NCBI GenBank assembly: GCA_013397795.1
Contig: VZTJ01003855.1
Coordinates: forward strand, 1,641,824 to 1,705,823
DNA length: 64,000 nucleotides
DNA from: Orthonyx spaldingii
Lineage: Eukaryota; Chordata; Aves; Passeriformes; Orthonychidae
Direction of reading: 5' to 3'
Below are positions 23,521 through 33,896 of this stretch, in pieces; the stretch's first letter is position 1; each line of letters opens with the position of its first letter. Position numbers and translations under genes: made by a program. Under the pieces are notes generated by a model that was not told the DNA's origin, searched no databases, and saw nothing but the letters and a program-made list of their open reading frames with translations.

Positions 23521-25034
23521 ATTTCTAGATGAGCTCTCAAGGCAAATCCATTATCTGCTCCCTCCTCCTGTCCCCTGAACAGATTCTGATAACTAGGATT
23601 GACTGGCAGTGTTTAAAGTGACTGCAGCTGGTATCATGGTGCCGAAAGGGAAAAGGTATCTTACACATGCATGAAATTAAATAGGCCCAGGGGTCTCAGA
23701 GGACCACACTGCATTACCAGGCAGAGAAATTCAAGACATTAGCTCAGAAGATCAGCATTGCAAAAACGGTGCAGAAAAAACCCTCAAGAGGGCTAGAGAA
23801 AGGTGGGCTCCCTGTGCAGTGCCATCAGAGGCACTTCCTGTGAAAGTCTTTTAGCTGGAAGAGAAGTCTCCTCAAGCCCCTTTGGTTTTAATGCCTTTTC
23901 TCCTTTGGCCAGGGAATTGTGCATGTCTGATGATCACCAGGACATACTGCACATCTTATTGCCCTCTTCAGAGGAGGAGAAATGATGTATTCACAGGAGA
24001 GGTTGAGCTGCTATTTTCCCTGAGGTCCACCTCCTGGGAGGGACACGCTCCCTTTGGGACTGCCTCCTCCTCAAACGCTTCCTCATCCATCACATCTTCG
24101 GAAGTTCACTGAAGAAGCCAAGACCCAGGATGGAGCTTCATACATTTTTTAGACACACCTCAAGTAGCTAACTCAGAGCTAAATGTGTTATTCAGTATTA
24201 CATGTCTGCTCAACTCAGGAAAGATGTCAACTGCAAATGAAAACTGGGGGGACGGGAGGCAGAAGCTGTGAGCAGCCTTTCACCAGGGGATATTCACCAG
24301 CCCAGCAGGTGCTGAGCATCTTCATCCTCTGCTGTGATCTGTGAGAGAGGAGCTTGAGCCACACCTCCTCTATAAATCCAACATCTCAAATACTGGCTCC
24401 ACATCAAAACCCCTAAAGAGTCCTTCTCTCACAGCGAAAGTGAGTGAGAAACACAAGGGAATGCAGAGATGTCCAGCAGCACCAGTGCTGGAGGAGAGAC
24501 CAGCCTGTTCAGGGTTCATTTACAAATTCCTAATAAATGACAAATAGGTTTTTAATGAACAGCAACTGCAGCAGCAGTCTCAAGGCTCAAGTGGTTGACA
24601 CTGAGAAAAGACAAATCTGGGGCACACAAGCCCTGCTAATAAACACTAGATAACAAAAAAAAAAAAAGACAAAAATCCAACATAAATAGTTTCAGAACCC
24701 TTACCAACTTCAGCAAGTTCATGCACGGTAAGAGACACTGAGTGCCCACCAGGCAGGACAGTTGGCCCCTGGACAAGTTAACTGGACAATGAGAGGTGGG
24801 GAGGCGGCCCTCCAGCACCTGCTGCATCGCAGGTATTTCCATTCAGTGCAACGTGCGTAGATCTTTCAAAAGGAAAATACACTAAACTAGGTCTTCCTGG
24901 CTATTTCTACTGCTTTGGATGTAATTTCTGTCTCCTTGGAGTGATGTGTGCTTACACTGAGGAATTGGAAATGACTCCTGAGTCAGTAATAGTGGTGGGG
25001 AGGAGGGGGGCTGCCTGCAAGTCAGAACTCATCT
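23521..25034. other. Gene-free stretch, nothing recognised
   Basis: Mixed unique sequence. A 68-codon plus frame at 24341-24547 has no known relative that I can name. No transposon signature was recognised. Confidence 0.5.
24655..24667. repeat. (A)13 homopolymer
   Basis: Thirteen consecutive A bases in otherwise unique sequence. No target-site duplication or transcript-like body was seen upstream. Confidence 0.85.
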
Positions 25035-26050
25035 ACATTGACAGGGAAGTTGTAAGGCAGCTTCTGTGATTTTCACCCAAATTAAGCCTAGCACAAAGGA
25101 GGATTCTCAACCTCTCCTTTTAATGAGCACAGAGCTATAAGGACAATTACTTTGAATGAAATAAAATTAATTAACGCACACATTTGGGGACTAAAAATGC
25201 TTATTATCTAATATGTATGAATTTGACCTAGCTTAAAATTAATGACAGAGCCAGGATGTACGTGGCATCCAGGTTATATAAAACTGCAATAAACATGGTG
25301 CAAAGAGAGATGTTGCTGATCCTTTTAATATCAGCACTGTGAGAGCTCGCAAGAGCGGATGAAAGCATGTGCTGTACATAATTTTCATAGGAATTTGCTT
25401 CAGTTGAGCTTGTACTTTACATGTGTTTTAACAACTGAACTTACTGGCAGGAGTGAGCTTGGCAAAGTGATTATTAGGTAATACTTCTATGAATATTTTC
25501 TCGAGCTGGAATTCTCTTTTGGAAAAAGGCTTGTACAATGCAGCACTTGGCTTTCCGGGTTGCCAATAGCACTCACGTAATTGATTGAGTTTGTGGTTGC
25601 CTGCGTCCTGGCATTTCAGCCTGGATGCCTGCTTTAAATGCTTGATCAGGAATTTTTATTCTTGGAGGATTCTTTCAAGGAGAAGCATCCATCCAGCCTG
25701 AGAACATAAGTACAGCATGTGGCCTACTGATCCAATTAAACTGACCAATACACTTAAACTCCAGCATCCAGAAATATGCAATTAATTAATCACTTATATG
25801 CAGTCAACAGGCCACAACTTATTCGTCCAACTTATCTAGCAAGAAATAACTGAATTATGAGGAAATGCAAGAACATCATAAATTGTTCATGGATTACAGC
25901 AAGGCAAAGTTTATTAAATAACTCATCCAAATTACTTGGGCCATTTTATGTATGACAGAATAATTTTTTGTGTATAAGAACGTCTTGGATGATGTTAAAG
26001 GCCAATTCTATCTGGATAGCGGCTGTGAAATCACATTTGGCATCTTGAGA
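25035..26050. promoter_or_regulatory. Large candidate conserved non-coding block (about 1 kb)
   Basis: The longest continuous stretch of AT-rich, repeat-free, motif-dense sequence in the window. Examples are ATTAATTAAC (25166-25175), TAATTGATTG (25578-25587) and ATGCAATTAATTAATCAC (25776-25793). The last combines a POU-like half site with overlapping homeodomain cores. Long open frames are absent, which argues against coding function. The neighbouring 23035-23520 block and the candidate exons suggest a regulatory landscape. Without an alignment I cannot show constraint. Multi-species comparison should give near-uniform conservation if the call is right. Confidence 0.45.
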
Positions 26051-27353
26051 ACTCCAGCTCAGCATGCTTCTCTTATTCCAAATATGTAGAAATGTGTAGT
26101 TTTACTCATTGGTCCAAAAAATGAGCTTAATGGAAGTGAGGCACCATGGGCCTGCCTGTGCTGCCTGATAATACAAAGCGAAGCCCCTGTGCAGACGAGA
26201 GCTCCCAACCATCCTCCCTGGAACCCCTTAGGCCTGCACTTGGGAAGCGCTTCCAAAAAACACCCAAGGATGTGCAAACGATGGGAATGAACCCTGCCAT
26301 GGTTGTGTTGGGGACAGAAATCTGTGCCTAATTCCAGCGCCTATCCCCAAGCCCAGGCGAGGCGCGTTCATTCGGCAGCAGCGAAGTAGGCGCGGGGGAG
26401 GGAGGAGAATGGGATGCACATGGTTCAACAGGATTGGGACTGAGGATGGCTGGAATTTGGCATGTCTTGTGAATCCAGCTGTCTCCTACATGTACAAACC
26501 CAAATAGAGTCCATGTGAAAGCAGCAAAATAAAACCTTCCCTGCTTGTGTGCACGTGTCCGCAAGAACCTGGACCCGCCTGGGCCCAGAACAGAAGGGAG
26601 ATGCAGAAAGGATAAAAAGAAGAGCAGAATTCCCATCCCTCTGCAGACACAGTTGCTAAGAGCACCCTTGGGAGCAGATTTCTCGAGGCTGGCAATGCCA
26701 GGGAATGGGGAAAGGATGGCGAGGAACTCTGGCTCCCTGTGTGCGGGTTCCCGACTGTTCCTGGCACTGGGTGGCTGCTGCTGGGATTTGCCAGGGAGGA
26801 TGAGCTCCCTGCAAACCCCAAATGCACCAGGGGTGTAGGGTCAGTACATGGGGGGGAAGGATTCATGGGGAAAGCCTTTTCCCATGGCTGTGATGGGCTG
26901 AGGCAGCTCTAGGGACACCAGGGCTGTCCCCACAGCACCAGTGACAGGGAGTGGCAGCAACAATGGAATGAAGATGTGCCATCCCTCAGTCAGAAGTCCA
27001 TGGATAAGAGTTTTCTGAACTAAGCCACAGGTTTATATATGTAACCCCGTTTCTCTACAGTGAAATCTCCCGTGTATAACTCCCATGTAATTCCTTATTC
27101 AATACTTCTATAATCCTATTTTTCTTCTGGGGAGATTTCCTTCACTTTGTCTGCCCCCAGATCCACATCAGGATAGAGGCTTGATTTATTCCAGAGGGAG
27201 AAGACTACCACCACTCCTCCCAGCTGCTGTGAAGCAGTCTCTTAACCCTGCAGAGGCAGGACCCTTTCCTACTCATGTTATTAGCATTCCCTACTACTTG
27301 CATGTTATTTTTCTTTTTCCTCTTCATTCTCTTTTTTTTTTAAACTTCTGCAG
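26051..27353. other. Gene-free stretch with minor CpG cluster
   Basis: Contains a small CpG cluster around 26335-26400 (CGAGGCGCG and GGCGCG words) and otherwise ordinary sequence. Overlapping frames on both strands around 26330-26870 are not supported as genes. Confidence 0.45.
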
Positions 27354-27413
27354 TGAATTCTGCTTCAACACCCACATGTCTGCTATTGAAGCCAATCAGC
27401 AGGATTGACTCAG
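27354..27413 (+). other. Possible exon (60 nt), unknown gene or lncRNA
   Basis: This is the best exon-like unit in the window. A long pyrimidine tract (CTTTTTCCTCTTCATTC and more T) runs to the acceptor TTCTGCAG ending at 27353. Sixty bases later the donor is CAG followed by GTAAGTTC, matching the consensus at every position from -3 to +6. One of the three frames is open through it (phase 2 entry, reading NSASTPTCLLLKPISRIDS). I do not recognise the peptide, so a non-coding exon of an lncRNA or 5' UTR is equally possible. Direction would be the plus strand. Confidence 0.3.
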
Positions 27414-27420
27414 GTAAGTT

Positions 27421-27918
27421 CTTTTATTAGGTACTGATTTCTTTGTGTCTGATGTCTTTATCCAGACTCCTTTGAAAATCCCATTTTGGCTGAGCATATT
27501 GAAGCAAATGCCTCTCTCACTCTCTTTCATTAGCAATTTTAGGGCAGCTCTGGCAGGTTTTTCACTCCTCTCTCTTGAACTTGGAGAAAAAAAAAATCTG
27601 CAGTAGTTTTATCTCTTTTCACTGTCTCCGGAGGATGTCCTGCCAACGCTCCCCCACCCCCAAAATTGGACAGAAAAATGTAGGTCTTGGGTAGTCTGAT
27701 GGGCTGAGATTTGGAAGCAACAACATTTCACGACTCTGGCTTTCTCATTTCCTCAGACTAGAATTAGTTCTGCCACCAACATTTTGCCCAGGGCCCCCAA
27801 CCCCAGGAGTGCTCACAGTGTGTGTCTCTCTCTCACATATTATTATGCTCCAATGAGGATGTTCCTAGCAGAGCTCTAACGTGTCTGGCACGGATTCATG
27901 TTATATCTAGGTTTTGAC
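27421..27918. other. Intervening sequence, nothing recognised
   Basis: Pyrimidine-rich at first, then mixed sequence with short CT and GT repeats near 27820-27840. If the 60-nt exon upstream is real, this would be its downstream intron. Confidence 0.35.
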
Positions 27919-27989
27919 ATTGGGCCTGCTCCTATAGAAGTCAATGTCAAAATTCCCTGCGAGTGTCAGAGCACAAGGATCAGGCCTGT
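27919..27989. repeat. Ancient palindromic interspersed repeat, decayed
   Basis: The sequence reads GGGCCTGCTCCTATAGAAGT near its left end and AAGGATCAGGCCTG near its right end. GGGCCTG and CAGGCCT are inverted, with a centre resembling the GAAGTCAATG core. I recall a common palindromic repeat of amniote genomes, abundant in turtles and crocodilians, built around CCATTGAAGTCAATGGG with GGGCCTGATCC ends. This looks like an old degraded copy. The exact family name is not asserted. Confidence 0.55.
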
Positions 27990-28129
27990 TTCCCTGATTT
28001 ATGCAAGTTATTTTTATATGATAGAGAATTGGATGCAGTATTATAAAGTCTGGAATTAATCTGCATTCTAATACTTTATAAAAACCAGCAAAAAAAAAAT
28101 CCCAAATTAACATCCTCCTTAACCTTTAT

Positions 28130-28320
28130 TTTTATCAAGTGTACTAAATCAACTGAAGAATAATTGCTCTGAGGACTATGCCAAATGAGTGCACATTTAG
28201 TTTACATATTCCCTAATGTAATATGAATTGATGAACTTTCTGAGATACACATGATATAAATGATCATGATGTGCCATTCTTAATTTCTTTCAATTGTCTC
28301 TGCAAAAACACTTTGCTCTT
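28130..28320. promoter_or_regulatory. Small candidate regulatory block
   Basis: AT-rich unique sequence with AATAATTGC, TAATGTAATATGAATTGATG and AATGATCATGATG words. Motif density is high but no single arrangement is diagnostic. It follows the palindromic repeat and lies within the 23-33 kb motif-rich part of the window. Confidence 0.28.
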
Positions 28321-28954
28321 AGTATGAAAAGTGAGTTACGTGCATACGGGGCCCACAGGAGAGAAGGAAACATACTTGTAAGAATTTGCCCTTTTGGCAA
28401 GAAGCGAAGTTTTTCTAAACTAAAAGGTCAAAATCCTGCTGTACATCCACTGGCTGGGACTTGGATTACTGCAGAGAGAAGATTAAAATCCAACCCCTCC
28501 CAGCTCTAGAAAGGAGCAATCTGAGTCAGGCCCACCACACCGTGATGGTCCTTCCTCCACGGCAGCTTCCTCGGGAATGCCCCAGTTCAGCTCCCAGCCT
28601 AAGGCTCAGACCTGTCTCGGAAGAGAGGAAGAGTGGCTGCCCCTCCCTGTGCATGTTAGGTCAGCTCTGAGGCCAAGTGTGCTCACACCCCAAATAGAAG
28701 GGTGAGCCACAGTCTCACCCTGAAGAAGAGCAAAAAATGAGCCCTTGATGTCCCTCTGTGTTTGACCTGTATCTGTTGTTCAGTAACACCTGCACGTGGT
28801 ACCCAGCTCTCTCCTGCCAGAGCAAGAACCTCCATGAGCACGAAGCCCTCACAAAGACCCTCCCTGCTTCTCCTGCTGACCACTGGCAGAGATGCTCAGT
28901 GGCATCATTTCACTACAACGTGCAATTACCAGATGTTTTCCGTACCCTCTGAGT
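28321..28954. other. Gene-free stretch, nothing recognised
   Basis: Mixed unique sequence with short overlapping frames only. Confidence 0.45.
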
Positions 28955-29045
28955 CTCCCAACCTTGTACGACCTTGGGCACATCTTCTCTGGTCTTCAGT
29001 TTGCCATCTGTTAACTGGGGCATGATAATGTGTTACAGGTTTTAG
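28955..29045 (+). mobile_element. MIR-like SINE fragment
   Basis: The stretch TACGACCTTGGGCACATCTT, then TCTTCAGTTTGCCATCTGTT, then AACTGGGGCATGATAAT follows the MIR core and tail in the right order and spacing. In the family this is: the tgaccttgggcaagtca box, the cctcagtttcc box, the catctgtaaaatggg box, then the ataat run. MIR is a tRNA-derived, LINE2-mobilised SINE that is ancient in amniotes and survives in birds only as scattered relics. The copy is degraded and inactive. Confidence 0.7.
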
Positions 29046-30185
29046 AGCCAAATAGGATAAGCAATCATCTGAGTTGGAGAGCTGTATAATAGAGGCCACT
29101 GGACTTCCCTGAATTCTCTTTTCAATCAAAGCAAGCCTCTTGGAAAATGTATCCTGCTTTGATTTGCTCATAGCTAGACTCTGAGGATCCAAAGGAAATG
29201 TGGTAAATGGTGCCAACGTTAATTACCGTCACAGACAGATAAGTCAGTGTTCAGCTCCCTGGATGGACTCCTGTACTTTGCTGAGCAGAAGTGTCCAACA
29301 AAAAGGTTTGCTTCTCAGATAGCTACAGACCACGATCAAAGCACACCTCTCCTTTCCTGTTATGGCACTGAACTGCACTAGTAACACACTCTAATAGTAA
29401 TATTTGTCAAATGTTCCAGTGCCTGCCTTCAGCCATATGGTTCCTCCCTGATCTTGCCAAACTCTCCTCAGCAGGTTTGGCACCAAGGGAGGGATGCCAG
29501 CGCTGAGCTCTTCCCTTTCCCTGTCCTCTGCACACATTCCATGGCTCCCCAGCAAAAAGGGGCCCCCTCTCCATTAACCTTGATGGGCCCTCCTGCAGTG
29601 CCAATGACAGTGCTGGGTGCTCACAACGCCTGCTGCCCAGGGAGAAACTTTTCTTCTCTGACACCTGTGAGCAATCTGGAGCCATTAGCCATTTCACTCC
29701 AATACTAATGATGCTCCCTTCAGTCATTATCACTTAGTTTTTTTAGAAAACCCTCAGTAAAGCTGAATCTAACAGGTCATTAAAAGCCCAAGGAAGCCCT
29801 GACTGACTTGATCCCAATTGTTCCTTATGTCTGACAAGATTTTCCCTGTTGAGCATTTGACTTGCATTTTATGTTGCCTCATTAAACTGTGCTAGACTTT
29901 AATCAAGGTCAAATGGGAGCAAATCTGCTTTTCCAGAATCCAAACAGCTCGTACCAAGGTGCTGATCTGCAGCTTGCGTTTCTGTGAAAGCTCCCCCCGT
30001 GGATGGAGCCCAGTGGATTTCATTAAAGTGGGGCATGACCTGCACCCCACAGGGCCTGTGGAAAAACCAGGACCCACGGTTGTTTATTCTTCATTAAAGT
30101 CTCATTCAAATCCTTCTCCAATGCCTCTGAAGTTAAATGCCTGGACAAGGAGATCAGTAAAGGAAGAATGCTGTGTCACAGCATG
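29046..30185. other. Gene-free stretch, nothing recognised
   Basis: Mixed unique sequence. The portion 29750-29900 is AT-rich with GTCATTAAAAG and CTCATTAAACTG words and could be a short conserved element. No gene signature was found. Confidence 0.4.
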
Positions 30186-30400
30186 AATAAAACATGTTCT
30201 AATTTTATCAACACCTAGAGTCCTGGTCTTTAAAATCCTGAGGTATTTTTTTTCCCTTTATAAGGTATATGATGAACAGCCGATTACATTTTTGATGTCT
30301 TTTAATGATCATAATTAAGCGTGATCCATCATTGTAATTTCACCACTAAATCACAGTGGATCACCATAACAGTCATGATAAATCATGCTCTTTGCACAAC
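30186..30400. promoter_or_regulatory. Candidate regulatory block (paired homeodomain motifs)
   Basis: AT-rich unique sequence with TAATGATCATAATTAA at 30303-30318: two homeodomain cores flanking a GATC centre. GATCCATCATTGTAATTT and GTCATGATAAATCATG follow, rich in short inverted words. These are typical of homeobox-bound enhancers. Function is inferred. Confidence 0.38.
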
Positions 30401-31304
30401 TGCTCCTGAGGATGAACCAGAAAATGAAGTTAGAGGACTTGAGAACCTCTCTGCTCCATCAGCAGGACACTCAGCAGCCAGTGCACCCCGATGGCACTGA
30501 CGGGATGTGGTGAGTGGAACCACCCATCTCCCCTGGGCTCCATGGGCTCCATGTGCCTCTGGCCCTGCCTTCCTGCATCTGAGGAATTTCATTCTTGGCC
30601 ATCTCTTCTGCTTATTTTTCTCCCTGAAAGTCCAGGTTCAATGTTTCTTATTTAAAGGAGGATGGTATCTAAATCAAGCAGCTCCTAAGGCTATTCCCTC
30701 TGCAAACCCTGTGGTAAACAGAACACTGCTTTAAAGAATAGGAATCAATGCACAGTCCCACCAGCCTGGCTAAAGCCAAGGTCCTCACCACTGGAGGTCA
30801 GCTATGACCCCTTGGCCCCATCCATATTTATCGACACTCTAAATTAGTCTCTAAGGAAGCTTCCAATGGGACCATTAAGGCTTCCACATCACTCCAGATG
30901 TCTCATCGTATGTTTCTTAACAGCAAAAATCTTGATAGAACTAACAAAATTAATTTCCCTTGGCCAAATTCAAGTTTGAGGGTCTACATGAAAGTCTTTT
31001 CCAGACTTTCATCTGCAATTTCAGTTCTGTTAGACACCGTTCTGCGGTGTTACATGCCACAGATGGCTGCCTACCCAAGAAGTGTGATAAGAGCTCCTGG
31101 GAGTATAAAAAGCAAAAATCTTATGTAAGTTTCTCAGCCCAAAAGTTGAGCAAATAAGTGCTAAAGTATCTTGTTGACTGCTCTAGAAGTCTCTGGAGGA
31201 AAAATAAATAGTCACACTAATATAGAATATTGATTTTTCCGTGTAGTTTTGTGTGATGGAACATGCTACAAGTTCACCAACCCACGCTCTTAACAGCTCG
31301 TATA
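30401..31304. other. Gene-free stretch, nothing recognised
   Basis: Mixed unique sequence, including a 9-base tandem pair (TGGGCTCCA twice, 30534-30551). No recognised element. Confidence 0.4.
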
Positions 31305-31395
31305 AGAGATGTACAGTACTCATCATCCAGCAAATGGGGAAACTGAGTTTTGTAGATGTCAAATGCTGTTGTACAGGATGCCAGTGACCAATTTT
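31305..31395 (-). mobile_element. Possible MIR-like SINE fragment, very degraded
   Basis: The phrase CAAATGGGGAAACTGAG matches the reverse complement of the MIR region that usually reads ctcagtttccccatttg. It is preceded by an AGTACTCATCATC segment comparable to the family's agtactattatt stretch. The sequence beyond it is only loosely similar. A chance match is possible. Confidence 0.35.
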
Positions 31396-32539
31396 TTCCA
31401 AGCATCCACTAGATATGGTTTCCTCCTAAAGAGCATGAAGAGAACAGAACAAGGTCCCTGGAGAGGACAGTGAAATGGTAAATTTCCCTCATCATAGTCC
31501 AAATGAAAAGTACAGTAAAGGCCATACATCACAGTGAGATTCCCCACTCTCCTGCAAGCTAGCATAGGGCTCCCATCACTCTCAGACTTCTTTCTCACAT
31601 TTATTTTAATCAAGGTTCTGTCATTTTCAGGTCCAGGTACAGCAGAATCAGCTCAACCTGCCTTTGGCTCTGTGTCAGAGGTGTCATATTATCCATCCGT
31701 GTTACACTGGCAATGCTTGATAGCCAGGAAGGTCATTTCATCTCTAATAATTCCCCCCAAAGGGGATATGAAGGTAGAGTGATTACAAAGTCATATACTT
31801 TCCTGCAGAATACCTCACCTTTGTTCCTAGATTATTTAAATGATAAATGGAAATTGGCCAGGGAAAATCACTTAGAAATGAATTGTGGTCATAAGCCATA
31901 GGAAACACATTTGGTTTCCAGAAAGACAAAATAAAAATCATCAAAGCTTATTGTCTTTACTAGATACAGTCTAAAAACAGATGTTTAAAGTATTGTAGAT
32001 TTCATACCAAGTACTGTTATTAGGGAGGGAAACACCATGAGGCAGAGTTCTGGTTTTCAGAGGTCCATCACCACATGAATGGCCCAATAATTTGAAATAA
32101 CCTGTCGAAACCTGGAGCCCATACTCTGATGATCTAGAGAGAAGGCATGAGAACAGCCAGGCTCTGTAAGCCAGAGGCACTCACATGCTAATCTTAGACT
32201 GTGCCAAGCTAAGAGGAAGCAGAGATGCTCCCACATAGCTAAAAAAACCACCTGGGAGCTTAGATCTGAGCTCTTTCCAACACAGGATGACAATACAGTA
32301 ATTCTAAAAATGTATTATAATTTTTCTTCCCTCTGTCATCTGAAGTTTTGCTTTTGCTACTGCCTTTGTTCACATGCTTTGAAATACAAGTAAATACCTC
32401 TTATAATCATCTCTTTGTGCAGTCAGCTGGGAGAAGCAAGCACGGGAATGCCAGTGAGGATGGCAAGGTTCACCCCCTCACGCTGCCACGGCGCAGCCAA
32501 GTAGCCTTGGGCTACCCAGCCCGGCATCCACTGTCTCGG
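31396..32539. other. Gene-free stretch, nothing recognised
   Basis: Mostly AT-rich unique sequence. Short frames on both strands without domains. The segment at 31830-31900 is rather AT-rich but carries no clear motif cluster. Confidence 0.4.
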
Positions 32540-33310
32540 ATCTCCTGATTGCAAAACGAGATTGCAATAATACCGCTGTGGCCCTCTGATGCTTAATTAA
32601 CGGTTGGGAAGATCTCTGCACAGTATCTGCGCTGTCAAAATGCCAGTGCCTTTGCCGTGTTGCTTACGAGACAAGCCGAGGACAGCAGGCAGGTTGTGGC
32701 TGTGCTGGGCCAGCCCGTGCCCCTCTGAGCAGTCCTCACCGGCACCACGTACACGCTCCTCTGTCTGCTCGTGCCCACCTCCTGTCTCCTGGCTAATGTT
32801 TAAATCATGAGGTCTTTACTGCAGAGGCTTTCCCTGCTCAGGATCAGCACGGCGTGGGATCTCGGTTCGCGGCCAGAGCTCGGAGGCGTTGTGGGAGTAC
32901 AAATATTATCGGTGTAAACGGCTCCCTGCATAGTGGCACAGGTTCAGTTTGTGGGCATGTACTGACATCCACCTGCTTTTCCCCCCACTCTGGGTTCTTT
33001 CTTTATTGACAGCTTATTCACCTTTGTGTCTGCTGCTTATCTTGGAGGATTTACTATGAATTGCATTCACCTGCTGCCACTGTGACAATATCTACACTTT
33101 GCTAATTAACCGCCTGGTGGACACGCTTACAAACCACAAGAAACATTTTCTGTCCGAGAGGATAATCACGATGCTGCCACTTGACCTCAGGGTTTTCACG
33201 TCTTTTGATTTTATACTTTTTCCCCTTTTCTTTCTTTGGTCTTAAAACTCTGTTAGGTGTCTTACTGCAAATGCAAACAGATGTTTCACATCTTATAACT
33301 CAATGACCCA
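32540..33310. promoter_or_regulatory. Candidate regulatory block with CpG cluster
   Basis: Unique sequence combining an AT-rich motif set with a small CpG cluster at about 32845-32895 (seven CpGs in about 50 bases). The motif set includes GATTGCAATAATACCG and GCTTAATTAACGG near 32560-32605, and TTTGCTAATTAACCGCC at about 33097-33113. Preserved CpGs inside an otherwise AT-rich, repeat-free interval suggest either selection or hypomethylation. No coding frame is credible. Conservation is not tested. Confidence 0.4.
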
Positions 33311-33854
33311 TTCTACAAACCTAAAACAATAAAACTTCAGGCATGGACGTTTCTATCAAACGAAAAGTCCTTTCAGCCTGGTACAAGAGATGAGAAAAGT
33401 AAAGGTTAGCCTAGGGAAGCTTGGTCTCCAAAACCACCAAATCCTTGGACACTACCAACAATATTAGTAATTACTGCTCAAAGCAAAGCTGAGTTGGCAT
33501 GGAGACCACCAGGAGCTGGGTCTTTAAGAGATCAGCTCCTATTCAACACATATATTAAGTGCTGTATTAAGCACCTACTGAACCCCTGAAAAAATATAAT
33601 CACAGAATTATTTCTAAATGGACTTTTTAGCTTTTCATGTCAAGAAAGGGGGTCATGAATAGAAAGGGCAAAAATCAGCATGAAGAAACATTTACCTCAG
33701 CCTCTCTGGGTGCCATTAATCACCCTTTCTGGAAGACCTGGTACAAAAGCCATTAAAATTTAAGATAGGAAAAATCACTGCCATTCCTACAGCTACAGCT
33801 ATTGCTGCTGCTACTACTCTTAATTAAGGTCTGAGAGCAGTTAAACATTTAAAT
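33311..33854. other. Gene-free stretch, nothing recognised
   Basis: AT-rich unique sequence. A CR1-like word near 33599 (ATCACAGAATTATTT) has no supporting flank and is not called. Confidence 0.4.
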
Positions 33855-33896
33855 ATGATGAGGCTTAGAGGTGAGCTGACTTGCCAAACGGGGAAA
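33855..33896 (-). mobile_element. Possible MIR-like SINE fragment
   Basis: GATGAGGCTTAGAGGTGAGC followed by TGACTTGCCAAAC resembles the reverse complement of the MIR central box (gaggcttagagaggtgaagtgacttgccca). Only about 40 bases can be matched, so this is a short relic or chance. Confidence 0.38.

Noticed and set aside
33599..33625. Reverse CR1-tail-like phrase ATCACAGAATTATTT
   Set aside because: Short AT-rich match with no further family sequence on either side.
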